Of a DNA stretch of 64,000 nt, positions 10,615 through 18,158 are shown in pieces. A program made the translations under genes and the position numbers. Below the pieces are notes generated by a model that saw only the letters and a program-made list of their open reading frames with translations, made no database searches and had not been told where the DNA came from. This DNA is from Salinibacterium sp. SWN248 (lineage in GTDB: Bacteria; Actinomycetota; Actinomycetes; Actinomycetales; Microbacteriaceae). The stretch is taken from assembly GCF_015864575.1 (NCBI RefSeq), contig NZ_JADYWW010000001.1, positions 1,883,719-1,947,718 on the forward strand, in the 5' to 3' direction. The first letter of the stretch is position 1. Every line of letters begins with the position of its first letter.

Positions 10615-11564
10615 GAGATGACTCGCATTCGTTCTATTGCTCGCAGTCGTACGGGCTTTGCTCGAGGGTTAAGGGCTTGTTCTGCTTCGCTCGCTTGCTC
10701 AGATCCACGAACAAGGAGTTTGAGCTCCGGCTTGTGCTCCGGAAGTTCAACCGGAAGCCCTGCCGGCGCAGTGGACTTGGAGCGGCGCTGTAGCTCACGC
10801 TTGACGATGCGGTCTTCCAGCGACTGATAGGCCAGCACGACCATTCGTCCGCCGAGGGCGAGCGAGTCGACGGCAGCGGGAATCGCCCGCTCGAGCACCG
10901 AAAGCTCTTGATTGACTTCGATTCGCAGCGCCTGGAACACGCGCTTTGCGGGATGTCCCGCACGCTGTGCTGCCGCCGGCGTAGCCGCAATGACCAGTTC
11001 CACCAGTTGAGCGGATGTCGTCAAGGGCTGCTGCTCACGAAACTGGACGATGCGGCTGGCGAAACGCGGCGCTAGCTTCTCGTCGCCATACGCGTAAAAG
11101 ATGCGGCGAAGTTCGAGCTCGCTGTACGTTGCGAGGATGTGCTCGGCCGTGACCGGCGTCGAGGCATCCATCCGCATGTCTAGCGGAGCGTCTTGAGAAT
11201 AGGAAAACCCGCGCTCAACACGGTCGAGTTGGAGTGAGGAGACTCCGAGGTCGAAGAAGATGCCCTCGACTGACGAGATTCCCAACGTAGCGAGTGCCTG
11301 CGGAATTTCGTCGTAGACAGCATGAACAAAGTGCGTGCGGCTAGCGAAAGGCTCAAGCCGGCGTCGAGCGATAGCAAGAGCGTCCTCGTCTCTGTCGATG
11401 CCCACGAGCGTGAGGTCCGGGAAACGCTGCAGGAAAGCCTCCGCGTGCCCGGCCATGCCGAGGGTGCCGTCAACAAGAACGGCTCCAGGAGCGTTCAGCG
11501 CCGGCGCGAGCAACTCAATCGAGCGCTCAAGGAGTACTGGGGTGTGGATGGTGTTGTCAGCCAT
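10611..11564 (-). CDS. rsmH: 16S rRNA (cytosine-1402-N4) methyltransferase RsmH
   Basis: RsmH (MraW) methylates N4 of C1402 in the decoding centre of 16S rRNA using SAM. The ATG at 11564 gives 317 residues starting just before the conserved HTPVLLE motif; an in-frame ATG at 11600 would add 12 unrelated residues. Visible features are [14 protein letters not shown] (SAM loop), [14 protein letters not shown] and [12 protein letters not shown]. It is the second gene of the dcw operon, 99 bases after mraZ. Confidence 0.95.
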   Translation of the reverse strand: MADNTIHTPVLLERSIELLAPALNAPGAVLVDGTLGMAGHAEAFLQRFPDLTLVGIDRDEDALAIARRRLEPFASRTHFVHAVYDEIPQALATLGISSVEGIFFDLGVSSLQLDRVERGFSYSQDAPLDMRMDASTPVTAEHILATYSELELRRIFYAYGDEKLAPRFASRIVQFREQQPLTTSAQLVELVIAATPAAAQRAGHPAKRVFQALRIEVNQELSVLERAIPAAVDSLALGGRMVVLAYQSLEDRIVKRELQRRSKSTAPAGLPVELPEHKPELKLLVRGSEQASEAEQALNPRAKPVRLRAIERMRVIS

Positions 11565-11663
11565 GGCGTAAGGGCCTAGTTCTTGGATGCTGATCCCCAT
11601 CCGATTCGACCTGATATCGGGGAAGAAAATCAGGGCGTTCGGCTGGGAGTCAGCGTCGAAGAG

Positions 11664-12095
11664 CTAGAAGAGTCCCGGAATCACCTCCTCGGTGGTGTTG
11701 ACGAAATCGGCCTCGGTGGCCTCGTAGTAGTTGTTCCAGGCTTCGGTGTCCCAGATTTCAGCGCGGTTACCCGCACCGATCACAGTCAGGTCTCGCCCTA
11801 ATCCGGCGTACTCACGTAGCCCAGCGGGGATCGTTACCCGGTGCTGCTTGTCAGGCGTCTCTTGGTTTGCACCAGAAAGAAAGAGACGCAAAAAATCGCG
11901 CCCCTGCTTGCTCGTGACAGGCGCCTTGCGAATCGCCTCGTGCATTACTTCGAACTCGCGCTGGCTGAAGACGTAGAGGCAACGTTCTTGGCCACGAGTC
12001 ACCACGACGCCGGACGCGAGCTCCTCGCGAAACTTCGCCGGAAGGATGATGCGGCCCTTGTCGTCGAGCTTGGGGGCGTAGGTGCCTAGAAACAC
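11664..12095 (-). CDS. mraZ: Transcriptional regulator MraZ
   Basis: MraZ is a ring-forming DNA-binding protein with two SpoVT/AbrB-type domains that autoregulates the dcw operon. The 143 residues start [24 protein letters not shown] and have the second repeat [22 protein letters not shown]. The start is a GTG at 12095 with GGGGAGGG six bases upstream. It is the first gene of the cluster; candidate binding repeats lie 40-65 bases upstream. Confidence 0.96.
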   Translation of the reverse strand: MFLGTYAPKLDDKGRIILPAKFREELASGVVVTRGQERCLYVFSQREFEVMHEAIRKAPVTSKQGRDFLRLFLSGANQETPDKQHRVTIPAGLREYAGLGRDLTVIGAGNRAEIWDTEAWNNYYEATEADFVNTTEEVIPGLF

Positions 12096-12134
12096 GGCGC
12101 CCTCCCCTCAATCTCCGGCCCGGATTCTGGTTGC

Positions 12135-12160
12135 CTCCACTTTACTCCACTTTCAACCAC
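12135..12160 (-). promoter_or_regulatory. MraZ-type operator: three direct repeats at 10-bp period upstream of mraZ
   Basis: Reading the minus strand, GTGGTT (12160-12155), GTGGAG (12150-12145) and GTGGAG (12140-12135) recur every 10 bases. MraZ is known to bind three or more short G-rich direct repeats at about one helical turn in its own promoter. A possible promoter (TTTACG, 17 bases, TTAGAT) lies just upstream, so bound MraZ would cover the transcription start region. The repeats are seen directly; binding is inferred. Confidence 0.7.
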
Positions 12161-12193
12161 ATATCTAAGGTTTTCGCGCACATTGCGTAAAAG

Positions 12194-12202
12194 TTATCCA
12201 CA
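12194..12202 (+). promoter_or_regulatory. Perfect DnaA box TTATCCACA in the mraZ upstream region
   Basis: The 9-mer matches the consensus DnaA box exactly and lies about 100 bases upstream of the mraZ start, beyond the MraZ-like repeats. A single 9-mer can occur by chance in 64 kb, so its role is uncertain. Confidence 0.35.
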
Positions 12203-12230
12203 GAGGCCAGTGAATACAAGGAAACTAGGG

Positions 12231-12246
12231 GTGGAGGAAAATGGAG
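12231..12246 (+). repeat. Second GTGGAG/ATGGAG pair at 10-bp period
   Basis: GTGGAG at 12231 and ATGGAG at 12241, each followed by an A-rich tetramer, repeat the unit of the MraZ-like array but on the opposite strand. It may be an extra MraZ contact or chance. Confidence 0.35.
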
Positions 12247-12287
12247 CAAAATCGACCGAATACACGTTTCCAACCCCGTTCTGGGCA

Positions 12288-12319
12288 CAAAAAAAGGACC
12301 AGCCCGAAGGCTGGTCCTT
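12288..12319 (-). terminator. Rho-independent terminator after the DUF3040 gene
   Basis: An 11-bp perfect stem (arms 12294-12304 and 12309-12319, tetraloop) is followed on the minus strand by a run of seven T. It sits 20 bases after the stop codon of the DUF3040 gene. Confidence 0.9.
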
Positions 12320-12339
12320 GAAAGTGGAGAAGGTTGGAG

Positions 12340-12723
12340 TTAGCTATTGCCGTCCTGGCGGCGATCCCAACGCTGGTTGATTGTGTCCATAAATGACGTG
12401 CCGCGCTTGGCGGAGCGGCCCGATGAAGCCGACGACGGCTCCGGTACTTCGTGGTCGTCTCCGGCACGAGGAGGCGCCACGAAAAGCAGAACACCAACGA
12501 ACATGACGACGAACCCAAGCACGCCCACGAGAGGCTGCTGAATGATCACGCCTGTCAACAATGCAATGATTCCAGCGACCCCGACTAGGACGCCAACAAC
12601 CATCATTCGATAGTTGGGCTTGCCTTTGCGAGGGCTGACTGCGCTGACGAAATCGGCGTCGTTTTGATAGAGGCTGCGCTCCATCTCATCGAGGGCCCGC
12701 TGCTCTTGCTCTGAAAGCGGCAT
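12340..12723 (-). CDS. DUF3040 family small membrane protein
   Basis: The 127-residue protein starts MPLSEQEQRALDEMERSLY, the hallmark of the actinobacterial DUF3040 family, followed by two membrane helices (about residues 40-60 and 64-82) and a polar C-terminal tail. The function of the family is unknown; it often lies beside mraZ. The gene stands alone, with its own terminator, and is divergent from idsA. Confidence 0.9.
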   Translation of the reverse strand: MPLSEQEQRALDEMERSLYQNDADFVSAVSPRKGKPNYRMMVVGVLVGVAGIIALLTGVIIQQPLVGVLGFVVMFVGVLLFVAPPRAGDDHEVPEPSSASSGRSAKRGTSFMDTINQRWDRRQDGNS

Positions 12724-12784
12724 TCCGTTCCCCTCTCTCTGGGATTTACGGCTAGGTCTCTATAGTACGCCCCCATTCACTAGG

Positions 12785-12799
12785 TAGGCTAGACGAGTG
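12785..12799 (+). promoter_or_regulatory. Probable -10 box of idsA with leaderless start
   Basis: TAGGCT at 12785-12790 is followed by six bases and the GTG start, and no ribosome-binding site is visible. This spacing puts transcription start at or next to the start codon. Confidence 0.5.
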
Positions 12800-13915
12800 C
12801 CTGAGAGTAACCAGTTAGTTGACCTTGTCCAGCTGAAAATCGATGAATTTCTCGCCGAGAAGCGCAATGAGCTTGACGCAATCGCCCCCGAGTTGACCGC
12901 CCTCACCGACGTTGGTAGCGCGCTCTTGTCTGGCGGCAAGCGTTTTCGGGCGCTCTTTTGCTACTGGGGATGGCAGGCAGTCGCCGGGCTCGCCTCGTCT
13001 GATGACCCGTTTGCTGAGAACTCCGTGAGTAAAGACCTCACGGGCGTATTGCTGTCAGCCTCCGCCCTCGAGCTCTTCCACGCCGCAGCGCTCGTTCACG
13101 ACGACATCATGGATCGCTCCGACACCCGCCGCGGTGCGCCTTCAGCCCATCGTCGCTTCGAGAAGATGCACCTCGACGGCGGATGGAGCGGCAACGCCGA
13201 GGCGTATGGAGAGTCATCCGCTCTCCTGCTCGGTGATCTACTCCTGGGCTGGAGCGACGAGCTCTTGGGCCGTGGGATCGCGACACTCCCCCGCCCTTCG
13301 GCTTTGGCCGCGCGTAAGGAATTCATGACGATGCGCACGGAGGTCATGGCCGGGCAGTTCCTGGACATCCATGATGAAAGCGCATGGGCAAGCTACCCCG
13401 AGTCAGAAGCCCTTGACCGTGCGCAGCGCGTCTTGATCTACAAGTCTGCGAAGTACAGCGTTGAGGCCCCCCTTGCGCTTGGCGCCAGCCTGGGCGCCGG
13501 CACTGACGAACAAATGGCAACGCTTCGCGCCTTCGGTTTACCTCTCGGTGTTGCTTTCCAGCTGCGCGACGACGTGCTAGGTGTTTTCGGTGACCCGGAA
13601 GTGACGGGCAAGCCCGCCGGCGACGATCTTCGTGAAGGCAAGCGCACCGCCATCATCGCAATCGCTCGCGAAAAGCTCTCGAAGAGCGCCAACGCCATTC
13701 TTGACGAGCTGCTGGGTGACCCCGATCTCAGCGATGAGCAAGTGAACATGATTCGTTCGACGCTCGAAGAGTCGGGCGCCGTCACGAAGGTGGAGAAGGC
13801 GATCTCGCGCAATCTCGAACGTGCGTGTGAGGCAATCGAGAACGCGGACCTTGCACCGACAGCGCGCGCACGCCTACTCGAGCTGGCCGAAGCGGCGACC
13901 ACGAGATCGTTCTAG
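12797..13915 (+). CDS. idsA: Polyprenyl diphosphate synthase (IdsA family)
   Basis: This trans-prenyltransferase condenses isopentenyl diphosphate with allylic diphosphates to give geranylgeranyl-type chains for quinones, carotenoids or lipid carriers. The 372 residues contain GGKRFRALFCYW, the first aspartate motif HDDIMDRSDTRRG, and the second aspartate region QLRDDVLGVFGDPEVTGKPAGDDLREGKRT. Chain length cannot be read with certainty. It is the ortholog by position of mycobacterial idsA2, which also precedes an Rv2175c gene. It has a GTG start without a ribosome site. Confidence 0.92.
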   Translation: MPESNQLVDLVQLKIDEFLAEKRNELDAIAPELTALTDVGSALLSGGKRFRALFCYWGWQAVAGLASSDDPFAENSVSKDLTGVLLSASALELFHAAALVHDDIMDRSDTRRGAPSAHRRFEKMHLDGGWSGNAEAYGESSALLLGDLLLGWSDELLGRGIATLPRPSALAARKEFMTMRTEVMAGQFLDIHDESAWASYPESEALDRAQRVLIYKSAKYSVEAPLALGASLGAGTDEQMATLRAFGLPLGVAFQLRDDVLGVFGDPEVTGKPAGDDLREGKRTAIIAIAREKLSKSANAILDELLGDPDLSDEQVNMIRSTLEESGAVTKVEKAISRNLERACEAIENADLAPTARARLLELAEAATTRSF

Positions 13916-13994
13916 CTGCGCTGGTGCGCAAGCGCACCAGCGCAGCTAGCGAGCCAGCGCAGCTAGCGAGCCAGCGCAGCTAGCGAGCCAGCGC
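13915..13994. repeat. Long hairpin and 17-bp tandem repeats between convergent genes
   Basis: A 15-bp perfect inverted repeat (13915-13929 with 13932-13946) begins in the idsA stop codon. It is followed by nearly three copies of a 17-bp unit TAGCGAGCCAGCGCAGC at 13947, 13964 and 13981 (last copy partial), which reuse the sequence of the hairpin arm. It probably serves as a terminator for the convergent genes, expanded by slippage. Confidence 0.7.
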
Positions 13995-14004
13995 GCTTCG
14001 AAGT

Positions 14005-14346
14005 TTAGAAGCCGAGGGCCTGAGCGACGCGGCGAACTTCGGCCTTGCGGCCAGCCCGGAGCGCTTCAACGGGTGAGACGCCCAAACTCGGCTCGCTAGA
14101 AAGCAACCAGTTCATTGACTCATCGGGCGAGAAGCCCGCGTCAGAAAGCACGACAACGGTTCCCCTGAGTTCGCGCAGCGGCGCTCCGTCGACGATGAAC
14201 ACGTCGGGAACCTGCCACACTCCATCGATTTTGCTCGCGAGGAGAGCGCTTTCTTCAATGAGGCGACGCACTTGGCTCACCTTGAGCCCGAGAAGCTCGG
14301 TGAGGTCTGGAACAGTAAGCCAGTTGATGGTGGGTGATTCAGTCAC
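14005..14346 (-). CDS. Rv2175c-like DNA-binding protein
   Basis: The 113-residue protein has an N-terminal winged-helix region (WLTVPDLTELLGLKVSQVRRLIEE) and the C-terminal domain of the Rv2175c family ending AEVRRVAQALGF. In Mycobacterium the family member binds DNA and is a substrate of the kinase PknL. The same neighbours (idsA on one side, a Ser/Thr kinase and DAHP synthase on the other) are found here. The GTG start at 14346 lies six bases after CAGTCT, which hints at a leaderless message. Confidence 0.85.
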   Translation of the reverse strand: MTESPTINWLTVPDLTELLGLKVSQVRRLIEESALLASKIDGVWQVPDVFIVDGAPLRELRGTVVVLSDAGFSPDESMNWLLSSEPSLGVSPVEALRAGRKAEVRRVAQALGF

Positions 14347-14550
14347 ACCTTAAGACTGCCACGACACTGGAGTTAAACCTGACAGTTCGCACGGCATACC
14401 CAGAATATTCATTAGTGAACTTAGGTAACACCAGTCACATCAGCAACACCAGCCACAATGGTTGACACTAATAAGCTTCTGTGACAGCGTTGAGCCGGTG
14501 ATCTCAGTGATCGCATGTACCTTCTCGGGGCCGGGAGCAGGAAGAACGCT

Positions 14551-16011
14551 ATGACACACTTCATGATGGACGACACAGACAGCATTGCTGCGACCGTTTT
14601 TGCCGGGCTAGTGCCCGCACACGCAGTCGACACGCCTGATCGCGCTCGACGGATCGCCCAGCAGCGCTCCCGCATGAACCGCAGCGTCATGAACACGGTT
14701 CCTGTTCTCCTGGTTGGGTCCCTTGCCGCTGCGACCTTCAACCTCACCGGGCCCGTCGAACCGGTCAACGCCAAGACGCCTGATGACCCCCGGCTCTCCA
14801 CTGAACGTGCCACCAAGCCTTCACGTGTGACGACTCCCACGATCAGCGAGGCTTCGACAACGATCATCGGCCCCGCTCCGGCGAGCTACCGCGTTGCCGA
14901 AGGCGACACCGTCAGCGACATCGCTTCTCGCTATGGCCTCTCTACAGCATCCGTTCTGGCGCTGAATGGGTTGAGCTGGTCGTCAATGATCTTTCCCGGC
15001 CAGGAACTCAAGCTGACCAAGGATGTCGTCAACACCGTTCCCAGCGTGAACCACGTCAAGACCACCAATGGTCAGTACACAATCGTCGCTGGTGACACGA
15101 TCAGCGGCATCTCCCACAAATTTGGCGTCTCGACGACCTCGGTGATGTCGGCAAATGGCCTCGGCTGGTCGAGCATCATCTACCCGGGTCAATTGCTGAT
15201 TATTCCCGGAAACTTGAGCTCTCCCTCGCAAGAAACCGAAGAATACGATTTCACTGCGGATGAGGACGACGCCCCGAGCGACAGCGCTTCTTCTGCAGAG
15301 AGCGAGGATGCCGCAGCGGATGTCGTTGAGGCTCCAACCGAAGTCGTGGTTGAAGCGCCGGCCCCGGTTGTTGAACCTGAGCCAGCACCGGTAGCCGAAA
15401 CTGCTCCTGCTCCCGTCGAAGGAAGCACCTACCTCGTTGTTTCTGGAGACACCGTATCGTCGATCGCATCACGCGTCGGCATCTCGACTCAAGCGTTACT
15501 CGACGCGAACGGTCTGACATCGTCAACCGTTATCTACATCGGCGACACGCTGACGATTCCCTCATCGAGTTCTGTGCCGGCCAGCACAGGTGGAAGTGTC
15601 ACCTATCTCAACTCAGAGATGCGTGCGAACGCCCAAGTAATCATTCAAGTCGGTCGTGATCTTGGCGTCTCCGACTATGGCATCACTATTGCCCTCGCGA
15701 CTGCGATGCAAGAGTCGAGCCTACGCAACCTCACCTGGGGCGATCGCGACTCTGTTGGGCTCTTCCAGCAGCGCCCGAGCTCAGGCTGGGGAACTGTCAG
15801 CCAACTCACGACACCTTCCTATGCTGCGAAACTATTTTACGGCGGACCGAGCAACCCAAATAAGGGAATCACGCGCGGATTGCTGGAGATCTCAGGCTGG
15901 CAGAACATGAGCGTGACGAAAGCGGCACAGGCCGTGCAGATCTCAGCTCACCCAGATGCTTACGCAAAATGGGAGACTTCCGCCCGATCTTGGCTAGAAC
16001 AGCTCGGCTAA
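14551..16011 (+). CDS. LysM-repeat wall protein with lysozyme-like C-terminal domain
   Basis: The 486-residue protein has a cytoplasmic N-terminus, one hydrophobic segment (NTVPVLLVGSLAAATFNL), three LysM repeats of about 45 residues for binding peptidoglycan, an acidic Ala/Pro/Glu linker between repeats two and three, and a C-terminal domain with ATAMQESSLRN and SVGLFQQRPSSGWGT. Such domains resemble lytic transglycosylase/lysozyme folds in which the Glu of MQES would be the acid. The ATG at 14551 follows CAGGAAG at good distance; an upstream ATG at 14515 lacks a ribosome site. It sits directly before the PASTA kinase gene, which suggests a joint role in wall remodelling. Confidence 0.8.
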   Translation: MTHFMMDDTDSIAATVFAGLVPAHAVDTPDRARRIAQQRSRMNRSVMNTVPVLLVGSLAAATFNLTGPVEPVNAKTPDDPRLSTERATKPSRVTTPTISEASTTIIGPAPASYRVAEGDTVSDIASRYGLSTASVLALNGLSWSSMIFPGQELKLTKDVVNTVPSVNHVKTTNGQYTIVAGDTISGISHKFGVSTTSVMSANGLGWSSIIYPGQLLIIPGNLSSPSQETEEYDFTADEDDAPSDSASSAESEDAAADVVEAPTEVVVEAPAPVVEPEPAPVAETAPAPVEGSTYLVVSGDTVSSIASRVGISTQALLDANGLTSSTVIYIGDTLTIPSSSSVPASTGGSVTYLNSEMRANAQVIIQVGRDLGVSDYGITIALATAMQESSLRNLTWGDRDSVGLFQQRPSSGWGTVSQLTTPSYAAKLFYGGPSNPNKGITRGLLEISGWQNMSVTKAAQAVQISAHPDAYAKWETSARSWLEQLG

Positions 16012-16057
16012 GAGCCAGAACAGCCGTGTCTAGCGGCACTCTCGAAGCTCAGAACTT

Positions 16058-16072
16058 TAGACTCTGAAGGTG
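16058..16072 (+). promoter_or_regulatory. Probable -10 box of the PASTA kinase gene with leaderless start
   Basis: TAGACT at 16058-16063 is followed by six bases and the GTG start at 16070. No purine-rich ribosome site fits the GTG. Confidence 0.5.
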
Positions 16073-18043
16073 AATGCGAACTCTACTGATCCGATGATCG
16101 GCCGTCTGCTCGACGGTCGGTATCAGATTCGTTCGCGGATCGCGCGCGGCGGCATGGCAACCGTGTACCTTGCCACTGACCAACGTCTCGAGCGCAAAGT
16201 CGCCATCAAGGTAATGCACGGTCACCTTGCTGACGACAGTAAGTTCAAGGAACGCTTCGTTCAAGAGGCTCGATCCTCAGCGCGGCTAGCCCACCCCAAC
16301 GTCGTCAACGTCTTCGATCAAGGTCAAGACAGCGATATGGCCTACTTGGTGATGGAATACCTGCCTGGCATCACGCTGCGCGACCTGCTGCTCGAACACC
16401 GCATCCTCACTACCGAGCAGACGCTCGACATTATGGAAGCCGTGCTCGCCGGCCTCGCCGCCGCCCACAAAGCTGGCATCGTTCACCGCGACCTCAAACC
16501 AGAGAACGTCTTGCTCGCCGACGACGGCCGCATCAAGATCGCTGACTTCGGACTAGCGCGCGCCGCTAGCGCCAACACCGCCACCGGCGCCTCATTGCTC
16601 GGCACAATCGCGTATCTCTCCCCCGAACTTGTGACTCGTGGACTGGCAGACACCCGCAGCGACATCTACGCCGTCGGCATCATGATGTACGAAATGCTCG
16701 TAGGCGAGCAGCCATTCAAAGGCGAGCAGCCCATGCAGATCGCTTACCAGCACGCCAATGACGCCGTGCCGAGCCCGAGTTCACGCAACCACCTGGTGCC
16801 CGCCGAACTCGACGACCTCGTACTGTGGGCTACCGCGCGCGAGCCGGACGACCGCCCCAAAGACGCACGCGTGCTGCTCGACCAGCTGTACCAAACGCAC
16901 AGCTCGCTCATGACCGCCCTGCCGCCCACGGCATCCACCGCAGTACAGCGAACGATGGTGCTCCCGAGCGCGCCGGCGGAAGAACCACAGAACTCGACGG
17001 CAGACACCCAGGTGTTCGGCGCAGAACTTCAGCAGGTTGCAGCTCCGGCTCCTACCCAAGTGTCCGAGAACACCACCACCCTGTCGACACGTGCCACGAA
17101 ACGAAAGTCACGCGGCTGGTGGCTGCTCATCCTCATCGTTCTACTCGTCGGCGGTGCAGCCGGTGCTGGCTGGTACTTCGGGGCTGGCCCAGGCTCACAA
17201 GTCACGATTCCTGACAGCATCCGCAACGCAACGCCTGAAGAAGCCCAAGCAATCTTGGAAGATCTCGGACTTGTTGTCAGTGATGAACTTGGCGAAACCT
17301 TCGACCCCGTGGTCGCGGTCGATCTTGTGGCGAACTCAGCCCCAGAAGTAGGTGCGAGTGTGCCGAATGGCTCTCCCGTGCAGCTACTGATCTCGCAAGG
17401 TCCGCGCCCGCTCGCTGTGCCTGACTTCGCTGGAATGACGGAAGAAGAAGCGCGCGCTGCTATCGAAGCAGCCCCCTTCACTCTCGTAGAGCCCATCATC
17501 AAACAGTTCGACAGCGATATCGCCGCGGGCCTAGTCGTTGATGTACTTGGTGCAGACTCCGCATCAATTCTCGGAGCCGAAAACTACGGTGAGCTTCAAG
17601 ACGTAACCCTCGTCATCTCCGCAGGCTCGCTGCCCGATGTCACGTGCTCTACCGTCGACGAAGCAACGCAGACCCTTGCCGGCGTCGGGCTGAACGCGGA
17701 GACCGGCATCGAAGTGTTTAGCGATTGCCAAGAAGGCAGCGTCGTAGCCATCGACTCAGAAAAGAATGCGGAGGGTGTTCCCCGCACATTCCGCGAAGGC
17801 GACACTGCGACTCTCATCACCTCGAAGGGCCCTGACCTCGTGCAGGTTCCCGACGTTTCCGGAGAGACAATCAACGGTGCCATCGCAGAGCTCGAGGAAC
17901 TCGACTTCATCGTCAACGTCGAGACCGACCTGCCTCAGGGGTTCTGGGGTTCCGGCCTCGCCATAGTTTCCGGCACTGACCCGTCGGCGGGCGAGGCGAT
18001 CAAGCGCGGCTCTGAAGTCACCGTTTACGGTCCGCAGATCTAG
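16070..18043 (+). CDS. PASTA-domain Ser/Thr protein kinase (PknB/PknL/Stk type)
   Basis: This is a transmembrane receptor kinase. The kinase domain covers about residues 14-275, with the glycine loop IARGGMATVYL, Lys47, HRDLKPEN (139-146) and DFG (159-161). A Thr/Ser-rich juxtamembrane stretch follows, then one membrane helix (WWLLILIVLLVGGAAGAGWYF, about 347-367), then four extracellular PASTA repeats to residue 657 that would sense muropeptides or lipid II. By position it matches mycobacterial pknL (next to Rv2175c and aroG), but unlike PknL it has PASTA repeats. Likely targets in this window are the Rv2175c-like protein and GarA (inferred). Confidence 0.93.
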   Translation: MNANSTDPMIGRLLDGRYQIRSRIARGGMATVYLATDQRLERKVAIKVMHGHLADDSKFKERFVQEARSSARLAHPNVVNVFDQGQDSDMAYLVMEYLPGITLRDLLLEHRILTTEQTLDIMEAVLAGLAAAHKAGIVHRDLKPENVLLADDGRIKIADFGLARAASANTATGASLLGTIAYLSPELVTRGLADTRSDIYAVGIMMYEMLVGEQPFKGEQPMQIAYQHANDAVPSPSSRNHLVPAELDDLVLWATAREPDDRPKDARVLLDQLYQTHSSLMTALPPTASTAVQRTMVLPSAPAEEPQNSTADTQVFGAELQQVAAPAPTQVSENTTTLSTRATKRKSRGWWLLILIVLLVGGAAGAGWYFGAGPGSQVTIPDSIRNATPEEAQAILEDLGLVVSDELGETFDPVVAVDLVANSAPEVGASVPNGSPVQLLISQGPRPLAVPDFAGMTEEEARAAIEAAPFTLVEPIIKQFDSDIAAGLVVDVLGADSASILGAENYGELQDVTLVISAGSLPDVTCSTVDEATQTLAGVGLNAETGIEVFSDCQEGSVVAIDSEKNAEGVPRTFREGDTATLITSKGPDLVQVPDVSGETINGAIAELEELDFIVNVETDLPQGFWGSGLAIVSGTDPSAGEAIKRGSEVTVYGPQI

Positions 18044-18093
18044 CTAAGGTTCCCGCCACTGCGCCAAGTGGGCTGTGGCTCGCTACACCACGA

Positions 18094-18150
18094 AAAACGC
18101 CCGCCACCCGTGACGCTCTCCTGAGAGAGTGTGGGGATGGCGGGCGTTTT
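18094..18150. terminator. Bidirectional terminator between kinase gene and aroG
   Basis: A 13-bp perfect outer stem (18094-18106 with 18138-18150) with A-run on one side and T-run on the other, plus an inner CTCTC/GAGAG stem, separates two convergent genes. It can serve both strands. Confidence 0.88.
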
Positions 18151-18158
18151 CAGTGATG

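Noticed and set aside
13915-13994. CRISPR-like short repeats
   Set aside because: Units are contiguous tandem repeats with no spacers and no cas genes are present.
14347-14550. Riboswitch upstream of the LysM gene (c-di-AMP type is common before such genes)
   Set aside because: I could not align the conserved core of that riboswitch to this sequence; only weak promoter-like words were seen.
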